Source: an uncultured Lentisphaeria bacterium
GTDB taxonomy: Bacteria > Verrucomicrobiota > Lentisphaeria > Victivallales > Victivallaceae
Assembly (NCBI GenBank): GCA_949282965.1
Contig: CASDQW010000060.1
Coordinates: 1 to 53,192 of the forward strand
Reading direction: 5' to 3'
Length of the DNA: 53,192 nucleotides
The position numbers and the translations under genes were made by a program. The notes below the pieces were generated by a model. That model worked only from the letters and a program-made list of their open reading frames with translations. It was not told the origin of the DNA and searched no databases. Position 1 is the first letter of the stretch. Each line of letters starts with the position of its first letter. Shown here piece by piece: positions 15,668 through 24,353 of this stretch.

Positions 15668-17221
15668 ATGAGAAAAAAAACATCCGACACCTTTCCGGCC
15701 GGCATTATCGATATCGGGTCGCACTCCACGCGCCTGGATCTCTTCGCTGCCGCTCCGGACGGCACGATCCGACTGCTGGAGAGCCTGGATCGCCCGCTCA
15801 ATCTCGGATTTGATGTCTTCCGAAACGGCACGGTTTCTTCGAAAAGCATCAATCAACTCTCCGGCGTCATGGAAGACTTCGCCCGGAAGCTCGATGAATA
15901 CGGCGCCGTCGCCCGCCGGGTGGTCGCGACCAGCGCCATCCGCGAAGCATTCAACCGGGAACTGGTCATCAGCCGGATCCGCCATGATTCCGGTCTGGAG
16001 ATTGAAATTCTGGAGGCGCAGGAAGAGGCGCGAATTACCTTTCTCTCCACCCGGGAAGAGCTGCGCCGCTGCTGTGACTTCGATCGGATGACCGGCATCG
16101 CCTTCATCATCGGCACCGGATCGCTGATCGTAATCTTCTTTGAAAACGGCTTGCTGAAATTCTATGAATCGGCCCCGCTGGGCACCATTCGCTTTTACGA
16201 CGAATTCGGGCGCTCCGGCATCCGTCCGAAAGAAATCGTCGACATTCTCATCTCTTCCGCCATCGAGCAGCGCCTGCGCGAATGCGTCCGCCTGCGCCCG
16301 GATCAACCGCTGACGCTGATCGGCATCGGCGCCGGAGTCCGGCTGCTGGTGCGCCGTCATGAAACCGCCGGCGAACAAACCGTCCGGCTTCCGGTTGACG
16401 CCGTAGCCGATCTGGCCCGGCAGGCCATGCGTGAAGACCCCCTGCGACTGGGGCGCAAACTGAATATTCCCGACCACCAGGCCATGAGTCTGGCCCCATG
16501 CGGCAGCCTGATCTCTTATTTTCTGCATGAATTCAACTGCTCGGAATTTCTCTGCCCGAGCACGACGACCCGGACGGCGTTGCTCGATGACCTGGTGCGG
16601 CGCACGGAAAATCCGGATGCCACTCCCTTCCTTGCCGACATGCTGGCGGCGGCGGAAGGGGTCGGACAAAAATACGGTTTCGACGCCGGACACGCCCGAA
16701 GTGTCAGCCGGAGCGCCCTGGCGTTCTTCGACAAGCTCAAACGCTACTACGATTTTCCGCCGCGCAGCCGCATCTGGCTGGAAATCGCCGCGCTGCTGCA
16801 TGACATCGGCCGCTTCATCGACGTGCGGCAGCACCACAAACATTCGTGGTATCTCATTAATCACGCGCAGCTGCCGGGTCTTTCTCCGGCGGAACAGCGC
16901 ATCATCGCCACCGTCGCCCGCTACCACCGGAAGGCGCCGCCGAAAGCATCGCACCCGGAGTACATGGTGCTCGCCGCTGATGAAAAAGTCGCGGTATTGA
17001 AACTGGCCGCCATCCTCCGGGTGGCCGACGCCCTGGACCGGGCCCATTGCGGCCGTTACCAAGATTTGAAGCTGAAACTCCGCGGCGATGAATTGATCAT
17101 TCATTCCGCCGCCGCCGAAGACCGGCGGCTGGAGGAACTGTATTTGAAAATGAAAAGCGATATGTTCCGGGACGTCTTCGGACTTCAGCTCAAACTGGAA
17201 GAGGTATTGGAAAAATTATGA
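15668..17221 (+). CDS. Ppx/GppA-type phosphatase with HD domain (exopolyphosphatase-like)
   Basis: 517 residues, close to E. coli PPX in length. The actin-like ATPase fold starts with GIIDIGSHSTRLDLF. The catalytic-Glu region is conserved (LEAQEEARITF). The second phosphate loop, normally DIGGGSTE, is altered to IIGTGSLIVI, lacking the usual Asp and Glu. The C-terminal HD domain (from about 330) keeps ALLHDIGRFID and HKHSWYLI. Such enzymes cleave terminal phosphate from polyphosphate or pppGpp. The altered loop raises doubt about which. Start 15668 has AGGA upstream, and two earlier in-frame ATGs lack a ribosome site. It overlaps ppk by ATGA, so the two are translationally coupled. Confidence 0.9.
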   Translation: MRKKTSDTFPAGIIDIGSHSTRLDLFAAAPDGTIRLLESLDRPLNLGFDVFRNGTVSSKSINQLSGVMEDFARKLDEYGAVARRVVATSAIREAFNRELVISRIRHDSGLEIEILEAQEEARITFLSTREELRRCCDFDRMTGIAFIIGTGSLIVIFFENGLLKFYESAPLGTIRFYDEFGRSGIRPKEIVDILISSAIEQRLRECVRLRPDQPLTLIGIGAGVRLLVRRHETAGEQTVRLPVDAVADLARQAMREDPLRLGRKLNIPDHQAMSLAPCGSLISYFLHEFNCSEFLCPSTTTRTALLDDLVRRTENPDATPFLADMLAAAEGVGQKYGFDAGHARSVSRSALAFFDKLKRYYDFPPRSRIWLEIAALLHDIGRFIDVRQHHKHSWYLINHAQLPGLSPAEQRIIATVARYHRKAPPKASHPEYMVLAADEKVAVLKLAAILRVADALDRAHCGRYQDLKLKLRGDELIIHSAAAEDRRLEELYLKMKSDMFRDVFGLQLKLEEVLEKL

Positions 17222-19353
17222 ACGAGTGCATCGACCGCAGCGACCGTTACATCAGCCGGGAACTGAGCTGGCTGGATTTCAATGCGCGGGTGCTGGACGA
17301 AGCCGCCTGTACCGCAAACCCGCTGCTGGAACGGTTGAAATTCATTGCGATTTTCAGCAGCAATCTGGATGAATTTTTCATGGTCCGCATCGCCGGGCTG
17401 CGGCAGCTGGTGCAGCTGGGCAAAGACGCACCGGATCCCGCCGGACTGCGACCGGCGGAACAGCTTGCGCTGCTCCGCACCCGGTTGGAAAAACTGCTGC
17501 ACCGCCAGCAGAAACTGCTGAGTTCCCTGCTGGATGAATTGGAAAAACAGGACATTCGCCTGCGCCGTCCCCACGAGCTGCCGGAAGCGGCGCGACGGGA
17601 ATTGAAACGCTTTTTCCAGGTTCAGATTCTGCCGGTGCTGACGCCGCTGGCGGTGGATCCGTCGCATCCTTTTCCGATCCTGAACAGCGGCGCCATCGAA
17701 CTGGCGGTCAGCATGAAACCGGCGGCACGCGAGGATACGGTATTCGCATTCGTCGAGGTGCCGGAGGTGCTGCCGCGCTTCATTGCCGCCCCGGACGGCA
17801 GAACGGGAAAGACCTTTGTACTGCTGGAAGAGCTGATCATGGATAATCTGGAAGAACTCTTCTCCGGCTGTGAAATCCGGGAATTTTTCCCGTTCCGGAT
17901 TACCCGCGACATGGACTTCTCGGTGGAGGAGGAAGGGGTCGAAGACCTGCTGGCCCAGATCGAGAAGAAACTTCTTCAGCGTCGCCAGCGGGAACCGATC
18001 CGGCTGGAAATGCCGCGCTCGGTGCCCGCCGGAGAACTGTACAACTGGCTGTGCGGTGAATTCCGGCTGTCGCCGCAGTTCCGCTACCGTACCGGAGCGC
18101 CGCTGCACCTGAAACAGTTTTTCGAACTGGCCGCCAAGGCGGATCGTCCCGACCTGCTGGAACCGGTCTGGCCGCCGATCATGCCGTCGGAATTCGCCGC
18201 GGGAGGTTCGATCTTCGACGCACTCGCCGCCCACGAACCGCTGCTGATCGCGCCGCCGTTTCACGCGTTCAGTCCGATCATCCGGCTGCTGGAGGAAGCG
18301 GCCGACGACCCGGAGGTGCTGGCGATCAAGCAGACGCTCTACCGGGTCAGCGGCAACTCCCCCGTCGTGCACGCACTGCAGCGCGCCGCCCGCAACGGCA
18401 AACAGGTTACGGTCATCGTCGAGCTGAAAGCCCGCTTCGATGAAGGCAACAACATTCAATGGGCCCGCCGCCTGGAGGAATCCGGAGCGCATGTGGTGTA
18501 CGGCATCAGCAATCTCAAAATTCATTGCAAGGCATTGCTGATCGTCCGGCGCGAGGAAGGGTACATCCGGCGCTATCTCCATCTGGCCACCGGAAATTAC
18601 AACGACAAAACCGCCGCGCAATACACCGACCTCGGCCTGATGACCTGTGATCCGGACCTCTGCTTCGATGTCGCCAACCTGTTCAATGTGATGACCGGAT
18701 ATTCCGCCCCGCCGCAACGCTGGCGGAAAATCGCCGCGGCGCCGTTCGATCTGCGGCAGCGGGTGCTGGAGCTGATCGACCGAGAAGCCCGACTCTCCAC
18801 CCCGGAACGCCCGGGAAGAATCATCGCCAAAATGAATTCGCTGTCCGATACCGAAGTGATCGACCATCTGCACGCCGCCGCCGCAGCGCATCTTCGGACC
18901 GACCTCATCGACCGGGGCCTCTGCTGTCTCAAACCGGGACCGGCGAACGGCAACATCCGGGTGATCAGCATTGTGGACCGATATCTGGAACACTCGCGGG
19001 TCTTTTATTTTCAGAACGGCGGAGAGGAGGAGTTCTATCTTTCCAGCGCGGACTGGATGTATCGGAATCTCAGCCGCCGGATCGAATTGATGTTTCCGGT
19101 GGAGTCCCCGAAGCTCCGGAAAATCCTGTTCGACCTGCTGAAACTGCAGTTGGAGGACGAAGAAAAGGGCCGCCGCCTGATGAGTTCCGGACGCTATTCC
19201 CGGAAACTCCCCGAACATCACACCCCCGCGCGCAGCCAGGCGGAAAGCTACCGGTATTTCCGGAATCTGGCGGAAGAGACCGCCGGCCCCGGTGAAAACG
19301 TATTGAAGGTATTCGCCGCTCCGGAGACGGATTCTCCGCACCCCCCCCGGTAA
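17218..19353 (+). CDS. ppk1: Polyphosphate kinase 1
   Basis: 711 residues, normal length. The N domain begins with RYISRELSWLDFNARVL. ERLKFIAIFSSNLDEFFMVR is the conserved head region. The two catalytic phospholipase-D-like halves carry VIVELKARFDEGNNI, ISNLKIHCKALLIV (autophosphorylated His) and HLATGNYNDKTA. IKQTLYRVSGNSPVV is the ATP-site loop. It polymerises ATP gamma-phosphate into polyphosphate reversibly, probably at the membrane. Coupled to the ppx-like gene by a 4-bp overlap and followed after 31 bp by a phosphofructokinase. An eight-C run lies just before the stop codon. Confidence 0.97.
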   Translation: MNECIDRSDRYISRELSWLDFNARVLDEAACTANPLLERLKFIAIFSSNLDEFFMVRIAGLRQLVQLGKDAPDPAGLRPAEQLALLRTRLEKLLHRQQKLLSSLLDELEKQDIRLRRPHELPEAARRELKRFFQVQILPVLTPLAVDPSHPFPILNSGAIELAVSMKPAAREDTVFAFVEVPEVLPRFIAAPDGRTGKTFVLLEELIMDNLEELFSGCEIREFFPFRITRDMDFSVEEEGVEDLLAQIEKKLLQRRQREPIRLEMPRSVPAGELYNWLCGEFRLSPQFRYRTGAPLHLKQFFELAAKADRPDLLEPVWPPIMPSEFAAGGSIFDALAAHEPLLIAPPFHAFSPIIRLLEEAADDPEVLAIKQTLYRVSGNSPVVHALQRAARNGKQVTVIVELKARFDEGNNIQWARRLEESGAHVVYGISNLKIHCKALLIVRREEGYIRRYLHLATGNYNDKTAAQYTDLGLMTCDPDLCFDVANLFNVMTGYSAPPQRWRKIAAAPFDLRQRVLELIDREARLSTPERPGRIIAKMNSLSDTEVIDHLHAAAAAHLRTDLIDRGLCCLKPGPANGNIRVISIVDRYLEHSRVFYFQNGGEEEFYLSSADWMYRNLSRRIELMFPVESPKLRKILFDLLKLQLEDEEKGRRLMSSGRYSRKLPEHHTPARSQAESYRYFRNLAEETAGPGENVLKVFAAPETDSPHPPR

Positions 19354-19384
19354 ACGCGAAAACAACAAAAAGGAACAGCAAAAA

Positions 19385-20500
19385 ATGAAATGCGTCGGAA
19401 TTCTCACTGCCGGCGGCGACAGCCCCGGATTGAACGCCGCCATCCGGGCCGTCGGCAAAACCCTAGTCCGCGGCGGATACCGTCTGATCGGGTTCCGGGA
19501 CGGCTTTGAAGGTCTGGCATTCGACCGGACCATGCCGCTGGAGGAAGCCACCTGCTCCGGCATTCTGACCGTCGGCGGCACCATTCTGCGCACCAGCCGC
19601 AACAAGCCCAATAAAATGCCGGTCGGCGGCGAATGCATCGACATGACCGGCGCCATTGTCGAAAATTACCGTAAACATCAGCTCGAATGCCTGATCTGCA
19701 TCGGCGGCGGCGGCACTCACAAAAGCGCCCTGTTGCTGCAGAAGGCGGGCTTGAATATCCTCACCATGCCCAAAACCATCGACAACGACGTGGCCCATAC
19801 CGACACCACGATCGGCTTCGACACCGCTTTGTCGGTGGCGACCGGGGCGTTGGACAGTCTGCATTCGACCGCCAGCAGCCACAAGCGCATCATGCTGGTG
19901 CAGATCATGGGACACAACACCGGCTGGCTGGCGCTCGGCAGCGGACTGGCCGGCGGCGCCGACGTGATCCTCATTCCGGAAATTCCCTACCGCCTTGACA
20001 AGGTCGCCCAGGCGCTGCTGCAGCGTTCCCGCGAAGGTAAACTTTTCAGCATCATGCCGATCGCCGAAGGCGCCCTGTCCCGGGAGGACACCGCCCGGCT
20101 CGCCGCGCTTCAGGAAAAAAAGGAGCAGGCGAAAAACAAGGCGGAAAAAGAGGCGGCCAAACAGGAAATCGCCGCATTTCATTCCGCCTGTTCCACCCGT
20201 ATTTTCGAACTGGCATCGCAGCTGGAGGAACGCACCGGTCTGCAGACGCGCGTCACCATTCTCGGTCATCTTCAGCGCGGCGGCTCGCCTTCGGCCTCCG
20301 ACCGGCTGCTGGCGACCCGGCTCGGTTCCGAATGTGCCAAGGCGGTTTTCCGGCAGAAGTACGGCTTCATGATCAGCGCCAGCGGCGAAGGCACCGCCAT
20401 GGTCCCGATCGCCGATGTCGCAGGCGTGCGCAAAATCGTTCCGCTGGATCACCCCTGGATCGAATCGGCACGCAAGCTCGGCGTCGCCTTCGGAGATTGA
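19385..20500 (+). CDS. pfkA: Phosphofructokinase, divergent nucleotide-site residues
   Basis: 371 residues, longer than E. coli PFK-1 (320) and like the clade containing PPi- and ATP-dependent forms. LTAGGDSPGLNAAIRAV is the N-terminal phosphate loop. MPKTIDNDVAHTDTTIGFDT is the catalytic region (Thr and both Asp kept, Lys at the place where PPi enzymes carry it). The GGDG loop reads IGGGGTHKSA, so the Asp that normally binds Mg-nucleotide is Gly and the next residue is Gly (as in ATP enzymes). MGHNTGWLA has His in place of the usual Arg. A Lys/Glu-rich helix (LQEKKEQAKNKAEKEAAK) is inserted at about 240-262. It phosphorylates fructose 6-phosphate, but the phosphate donor cannot be read safely. 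AAGGA ribosome site. Confidence 0.88.
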   Translation: MKCVGILTAGGDSPGLNAAIRAVGKTLVRGGYRLIGFRDGFEGLAFDRTMPLEEATCSGILTVGGTILRTSRNKPNKMPVGGECIDMTGAIVENYRKHQLECLICIGGGGTHKSALLLQKAGLNILTMPKTIDNDVAHTDTTIGFDTALSVATGALDSLHSTASSHKRIMLVQIMGHNTGWLALGSGLAGGADVILIPEIPYRLDKVAQALLQRSREGKLFSIMPIAEGALSREDTARLAALQEKKEQAKNKAEKEAAKQEIAAFHSACSTRIFELASQLEERTGLQTRVTILGHLQRGGSPSASDRLLATRLGSECAKAVFRQKYGFMISASGEGTAMVPIADVAGVRKIVPLDHPWIESARKLGVAFGD

Positions 20501-20507
20501 CGCCGAA

Positions 20508-20993
20508 ATGGGGGTGGAAATCGAACGCAAATTCCTGGTGCGGTCCGACGCCTGGCGGGCGGCGGCCGGACCGGGAATACCGATACTTCAAGGGTATTTC
20601 GACACCGCACCGACCGTCACCGTGCGGGTCCGGCTGGCGGGGGAACGCGGCTTTCTGACTCTGAAAGGCCCGAGCCGCGGATTCAGCCGCAGCGAATTCG
20701 AATATCCGATCCCGCCGGAGGACGCCCGCCGGATGCTGGAGGAATTCTGCGCCGACCGGCTGATCGAGAAAATCCGCTATCCGGTCCATCATGCCGGGTT
20801 CAACTGGGAAGTGGACGTTTTTTCCGGCCGTCACACGGGACTGGTGCTGGCGGAGCTGGAGCTGGAGGATGCCGCCGCAGAATTTCCACGTCCGGCGTGG
20901 CTGGGGCGGGAAGTCAGCGGCGACAGCGCCTACGGCAACGGTGCGCTGGCACGCTCGCCATGGCCCATCGGCGTTCCGCCCGATTCGCCTTAA
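20508..20993 (+). CDS. CYTH-domain protein (triphosphate tunnel enzyme)
   Basis: 161 residues, the full small CYTH fold. The signature ExExK is GVEIERKFLV at the N-terminus. Further tunnel residues are visible in VTVRVRLAGERGFLTLKG (Arg and Lys on alternating strand positions), FEYPIP, LIEKIRYPV, WEVDVFSG and LAELELED. CYTH proteins hydrolyse inorganic triphosphate or thiamine triphosphate, or less often make cAMP. The lack of an adenylate-cyclase-like context, with ppk and an exopolyphosphatase-like gene in the operon, favours a tripolyphosphatase (inference). The start at 20508 lies 7 bp after the pfk stop. The frame is open upstream inside pfk. Confidence 0.92.
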   Translation: MGVEIERKFLVRSDAWRAAAGPGIPILQGYFDTAPTVTVRVRLAGERGFLTLKGPSRGFSRSEFEYPIPPEDARRMLEEFCADRLIEKIRYPVHHAGFNWEVDVFSGRHTGLVLAELELEDAAAEFPRPAWLGREVSGDSAYGNGALARSPWPIGVPPDSP

Positions 20994-21014
20994 CAAAAAC
21001 AAGAGGAGGAGCTT

Positions 21015-21629
21015 ATGAAACACGCTTTTTTCGGTGTCCTCGGCATCACCGCAACACTGCTCCTGGCCGGCTGCAACGCCACCCGAACGCTCAGTCCGCC
21101 GGTCACAAACAACGACACCCCCACCCTGCAATCACAATTGACCGGGGAATGGACCGGAACCTATGGCCAGGAACAGGTCCGGCTGAAAGTCGCTTTTGAT
21201 TCGAAAAAACAATGTCTGCGTATAACCGGAGACATGACGGAAAACAAAACTTTTCGCCCCATGTTTCCCATGCTTGGCGGCGTATCCACGATCAACGGCA
21301 AGCTGTTTCTGACCGTTCTTACGGATACGGAACAGCTCTTGCCGGGGCACCACCCAAGCTCGGCCATGCTGCTGATCACCCCCTTCTATCTCCTGCAGCT
21401 GGAACGCCGGGAAAGCCAATGGATACTGGAACTGGTTACTTTCGCCGAATACCGGGATTCGCAATGGCGGCCGCTCTCTGCGGATTTACAACTCGCCCGG
21501 GACGGCCTGGTGCTCAATGATACCGACACCCTGAACCGGCTTCTGCGGGAAGGACGCTATCGGCTGGAGCCGTTCATGACGCTCTCTCCGGCCCAAACAC
21601 CACCAGCCGCCCCCTCCGGCAAACGCTGA
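21015..21629 (+). CDS. Lipoprotein of unknown function
   Basis: 204 residues with a signal peptide ending in the lipobox LLLAGC (Cys about 19) and a GAGGAGG ribosome site. The mature part begins with a Thr/Pro-rich linker and then LTGEWTGTYGQEQVRLKVAF, a beta-strand pattern like small lipocalin or copper-resistance NlpE-type barrels (LTGxWxGxY), followed by further strands. No certain family. Last gene of the polyphosphate operon (21 bp after the CYTH gene). The final 73 bp overlap the 3' end of the convergent O-antigen ligase gene. Confidence 0.75.
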   Translation: MKHAFFGVLGITATLLLAGCNATRTLSPPVTNNDTPTLQSQLTGEWTGTYGQEQVRLKVAFDSKKQCLRITGDMTENKTFRPMFPMLGGVSTINGKLFLTVLTDTEQLLPGHHPSSAMLLITPFYLLQLERRESQWILELVTFAEYRDSQWRPLSADLQLARDGLVLNDTDTLNRLLREGRYRLEPFMTLSPAQTPPAAPSGKR

Positions 21630-23458
21630 TAAGCCGGATTGTGCGGAAAGAGTTCCCGGGCACGCTGCAATTCCCGGAGCGCGGTCTCCGTATCACCCCG
21701 GTGATATGCAATCAACGCTTTACGATGATACAGCGCCGCCCGCCCGGGGGCGCGCCGCAGGGCTTCCTCGATCATCCGTTCAGCATCCCCCCATCGACCG
21801 TGCGCCAGCATAAAGTCCGCCGCCGTCGACCAGGGGAATGACGAACGGGGACGCAACCGCACGACCTCTTCCAGCGCCGCCTGCACCGCCCCCGGATGGA
21901 TGACCGCCGCCTGTTCCGGGGTCTTGTTCCGCATGGAACACAGCATGATCAGCCGGTCGAACACCATTTCCGAATGCAGCAGTCGAACTCCGGCCCAACC
22001 GGAATAAAGCGCCAGAAACGCCAGCAAAGCTACTGCCATCATCGTCCTGCCCCGATGCGTTGTTTCGACGGAGGCGGATGATTCCGCGGGAAGAGGTGCC
22101 GGTTCCTCCTGTCCTTCACGGGCCAGCAGTGCCGCGCCGATCGCGCAGAATGCCGCCATGATCGCCGGAACCTGTACGTTGAGATCCATCATGGAGTGAA
22201 TCATAAATGCAGTAATCCCGAAAAGTCCCGCAACCGTTTCCAGCGGAAAGGCCTGCTGCGCCTCACGCCGCAGACCGCGCAGCAATTGAATCACCGGATA
22301 CAACAGCCCCGCCGCCAGCACCGCCACCAGCAGGGTTCCCGCCTGTGCCCCGGTCATCAGAATATTGTGCGGATCATGCGCCGCCTCGTCCGATACAATC
22401 ACCTTGAGCCGCATGTGTTCGAAAAAGAATTCTCCCCAGCCGCATCCCGCCAGCGGATGCCGCCACCAGAGCAGCAGTGAACTGCGCAGATAATCCGCCC
22501 GCGCCGCCATGGAGTCGAATCCGCGACCGTGGCAATGGATGTAATACGCCCCGCCCGCCACCAGCAGCACCGCCGCCGCCACCAGCAACATTTTCCAGCG
22601 ACGGCGCATCGGCCAGCATAACGCAAACAACGCGCCGGTCAGCACCAGCGCCAGATAAGCCGCCCGGCTTTTGGTCAGCAGCAGCACTGCCAGCGCACCG
22701 CCGCCACCGAGTACAAGAAAAATCAGCCGCGACCATTTCACCGGTTCCACCCGGCCGCCCCAACGCCATAATTGCGCCAGCAACAGCGGCCAGACCAGCA
22801 ACAGATAACCGGCCAGGGAATTGCAGCTGGTAAACGTGGCAAACACCCGGTCGTCGAAGGTTCTGGCCTTGATCACGTGCCCCATGGAAATCCCCTGCGC
22901 CTCCTGATCCAGCAGGTATTGCCGGGAGCGTTCGAATCCCCAGAAATATTGCTCCAGTCCGCTCCAGGTGAGCAGCAACGTCCCCACCGCCAGAGTCAGC
23001 AGCAGCCGGCGCGCGCCTTTCGGCTCTCCCAGACAGTAGAGCGTTGCCGCTGCAGCATAGGCACCGATCCCGGCGAAATGCGCCGTCTGCATATAGGGAA
23101 AATCCCAGGTAGTCGCATTCCACCATCCGGGCAACGCCGCCAGCAGCACGCCGATACTCCACAATGCGCCGAAGCGCCAGGCCGGAGCCTCCGTCCGCGC
23201 CGCCGCTGCCGACCAGGCCGCCAGCGTGAGCAGCAGCACCACTGCCGCAGCAATCCCGAAAGAGACGGCGGGCCAGTTGACCACCAGCAGCGCCAGCAGG
23301 GAATCCGGGAAGAATGAAGTTGCCTCCGGCACCACGCCGAACACCCCGAATTTGAGCGGCAGCAGCAGTGTCAGCAACAGCAATGCCCCTTCCGCCGTCT
23401 GCCGCAGCAGCCGTTTCATCACCGTTTCCTGCTGACGAGGGATTGCCTGCTTTTTCAT
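21557..23458 (-). CDS. O-antigen ligase/polymerase-like membrane protein with TPR tail
   Basis: 633 residues. About eleven to twelve membrane helices span residues 15-440. The large periplasmic loop typical of the Wzy/WaaL family lies after about 280 (DSMAARADYLRSSLLLWWRH, then PLAGCGWGEFFFEH, HDPHNILMTGAQAG, the H-N pair being the family hallmark). After another helix near 460-480 the C-terminus carries about two TPR motifs (PWSTAADFMLAHGRWGDAER and AALYHRKALIAYHRGDTETA). Such proteins join or polymerise surface sugar chains at the periplasmic face. The start at 23458 (GGTGAGG site) lies 4 bp after purU. The 3' end overlaps the convergent lipoprotein gene by 73 bp. Confidence 0.88.
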   Translation of the reverse strand: MKKQAIPRQQETVMKRLLRQTAEGALLLLTLLLPLKFGVFGVVPEATSFFPDSLLALLVVNWPAVSFGIAAAVVLLLTLAAWSAAAARTEAPAWRFGALWSIGVLLAALPGWWNATTWDFPYMQTAHFAGIGAYAAAATLYCLGEPKGARRLLLTLAVGTLLLTWSGLEQYFWGFERSRQYLLDQEAQGISMGHVIKARTFDDRVFATFTSCNSLAGYLLLVWPLLLAQLWRWGGRVEPVKWSRLIFLVLGGGGALAVLLLTKSRAAYLALVLTGALFALCWPMRRRWKMLLVAAAVLLVAGGAYYIHCHGRGFDSMAARADYLRSSLLLWWRHPLAGCGWGEFFFEHMRLKVIVSDEAAHDPHNILMTGAQAGTLLVAVLAAGLLYPVIQLLRGLRREAQQAFPLETVAGLFGITAFMIHSMMDLNVQVPAIMAAFCAIGAALLAREGQEEPAPLPAESSASVETTHRGRTMMAVALLAFLALYSGWAGVRLLHSEMVFDRLIMLCSMRNKTPEQAAVIHPGAVQAALEEVVRLRPRSSFPWSTAADFMLAHGRWGDAERMIEEALRRAPGRAALYHRKALIAYHRGDTETALRELQRARELFPHNPAYQRLPEGAAGGVWAGESVMNGSSR

Positions 23459-23462
23459 TGCC

Positions 23463-24317
23463 TCACCGGGAAAATACAATGGTCCGCCGACCGGAAATGA
23501 TCACCCGATGCTCCAGATGCGCCCGCACCGCGCGGGTCAACACCCGGCGTTCGATATCCTTGCCGATGCGTTTGAGTTCATCCGGATCGCTTTCGTGGGT
23601 GATGCGCTCCACGTCCTGCTCGATGATCGGTCCTTCGTCGAGTTCCGCCGTGGCGTAATGGGCAGTCGCCCCGATCATCTTCACCCCGCGTTCCCAGGCG
23701 CGAAGGTAGGGATTCCCCCCCTGAAACGCCGGCAGAAAGGCGTGGTGAATATTGATGATCCGCGACGGATAATGTTCGATGAACCGGTCGGACAGCACCT
23801 GCATGTAACGGGCCAGCACCACCAGGTCGATGTGGTGCCGGTCCAGCAGTTCGATCACCTGCTCCTCCTGCTCCGCCTTGTGTCCGGGTTCGACCGGAAA
23901 GCAGAAAAACGGCACCCGGAACATGTCCGCGACGTGTTCCAGATCCGGATGATTGCTGATGATCAACGGAATTTCACAGCCGAGGTCCCCTTCCCGCACA
24001 TGCGCCAGCAGATCATACAGGCAATGCGACGTCTTGGAGACCAGCAGCGCCACCTTGGGCTTGTCCTCCCCGTAGTAGATCGAATACTCCAGCCCCAGCG
24101 TGGCGGCAAACCCGCCGAACTCCTCCTCCAGCTGCTTGCGGGTGATTTCCATATCGGAAAGATCCAGCCGGATGCGCATGAAATACCGCCCCTCCCGCAA
24201 GTCGGTGTACTGGCGGCATTGCAGAATGTTGAATGACCGTGAAGAAAAAAACGTCGAAATCGCCGCCAGCAACCCTTTGCGGTCGGCCGTCTGAATCAGC
24301 AGAATCGCTTCGCGCAT
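23463..24317 (-). CDS. purU: Formyltetrahydrofolate deformylase
   Basis: 284 residues. An N-terminal ACT domain (AILLIQTADRKGLLAAISTF) is followed by a formyltransferase-like domain with ISNHPDLEHVA, INIHHAFLPAFQGGNPY (catalytic His) and KMIGATAHYATAELDEGPII (catalytic Asp). It hydrolyses 10-formyl-tetrahydrofolate to formate and tetrahydrofolate, supplying formate to purine synthesis and balancing one-carbon pools. Third gene of the lepA-lepB-purU-ligase operon, 36 bp after lepB. Confidence 0.96.
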   Translation of the reverse strand: MREAILLIQTADRKGLLAAISTFFSSRSFNILQCRQYTDLREGRYFMRIRLDLSDMEITRKQLEEEFGGFAATLGLEYSIYYGEDKPKVALLVSKTSHCLYDLLAHVREGDLGCEIPLIISNHPDLEHVADMFRVPFFCFPVEPGHKAEQEEQVIELLDRHHIDLVVLARYMQVLSDRFIEHYPSRIINIHHAFLPAFQGGNPYLRAWERGVKMIGATAHYATAELDEGPIIEQDVERITHESDPDELKRIGKDIERRVLTRAVRAHLEHRVIISGRRTIVFSR

Positions 24318-24353
24318 CTTGCACTCAAACTCCCTGTGTATATTGACATTCCT

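Noticed and set aside
17185..19656. Very long minus-strand open frame (823 codons) across ppk
   Set aside because: Shadow of ppk and pfk, caused by GC-rich codon use; the product has no domain pattern and no ribosome site.
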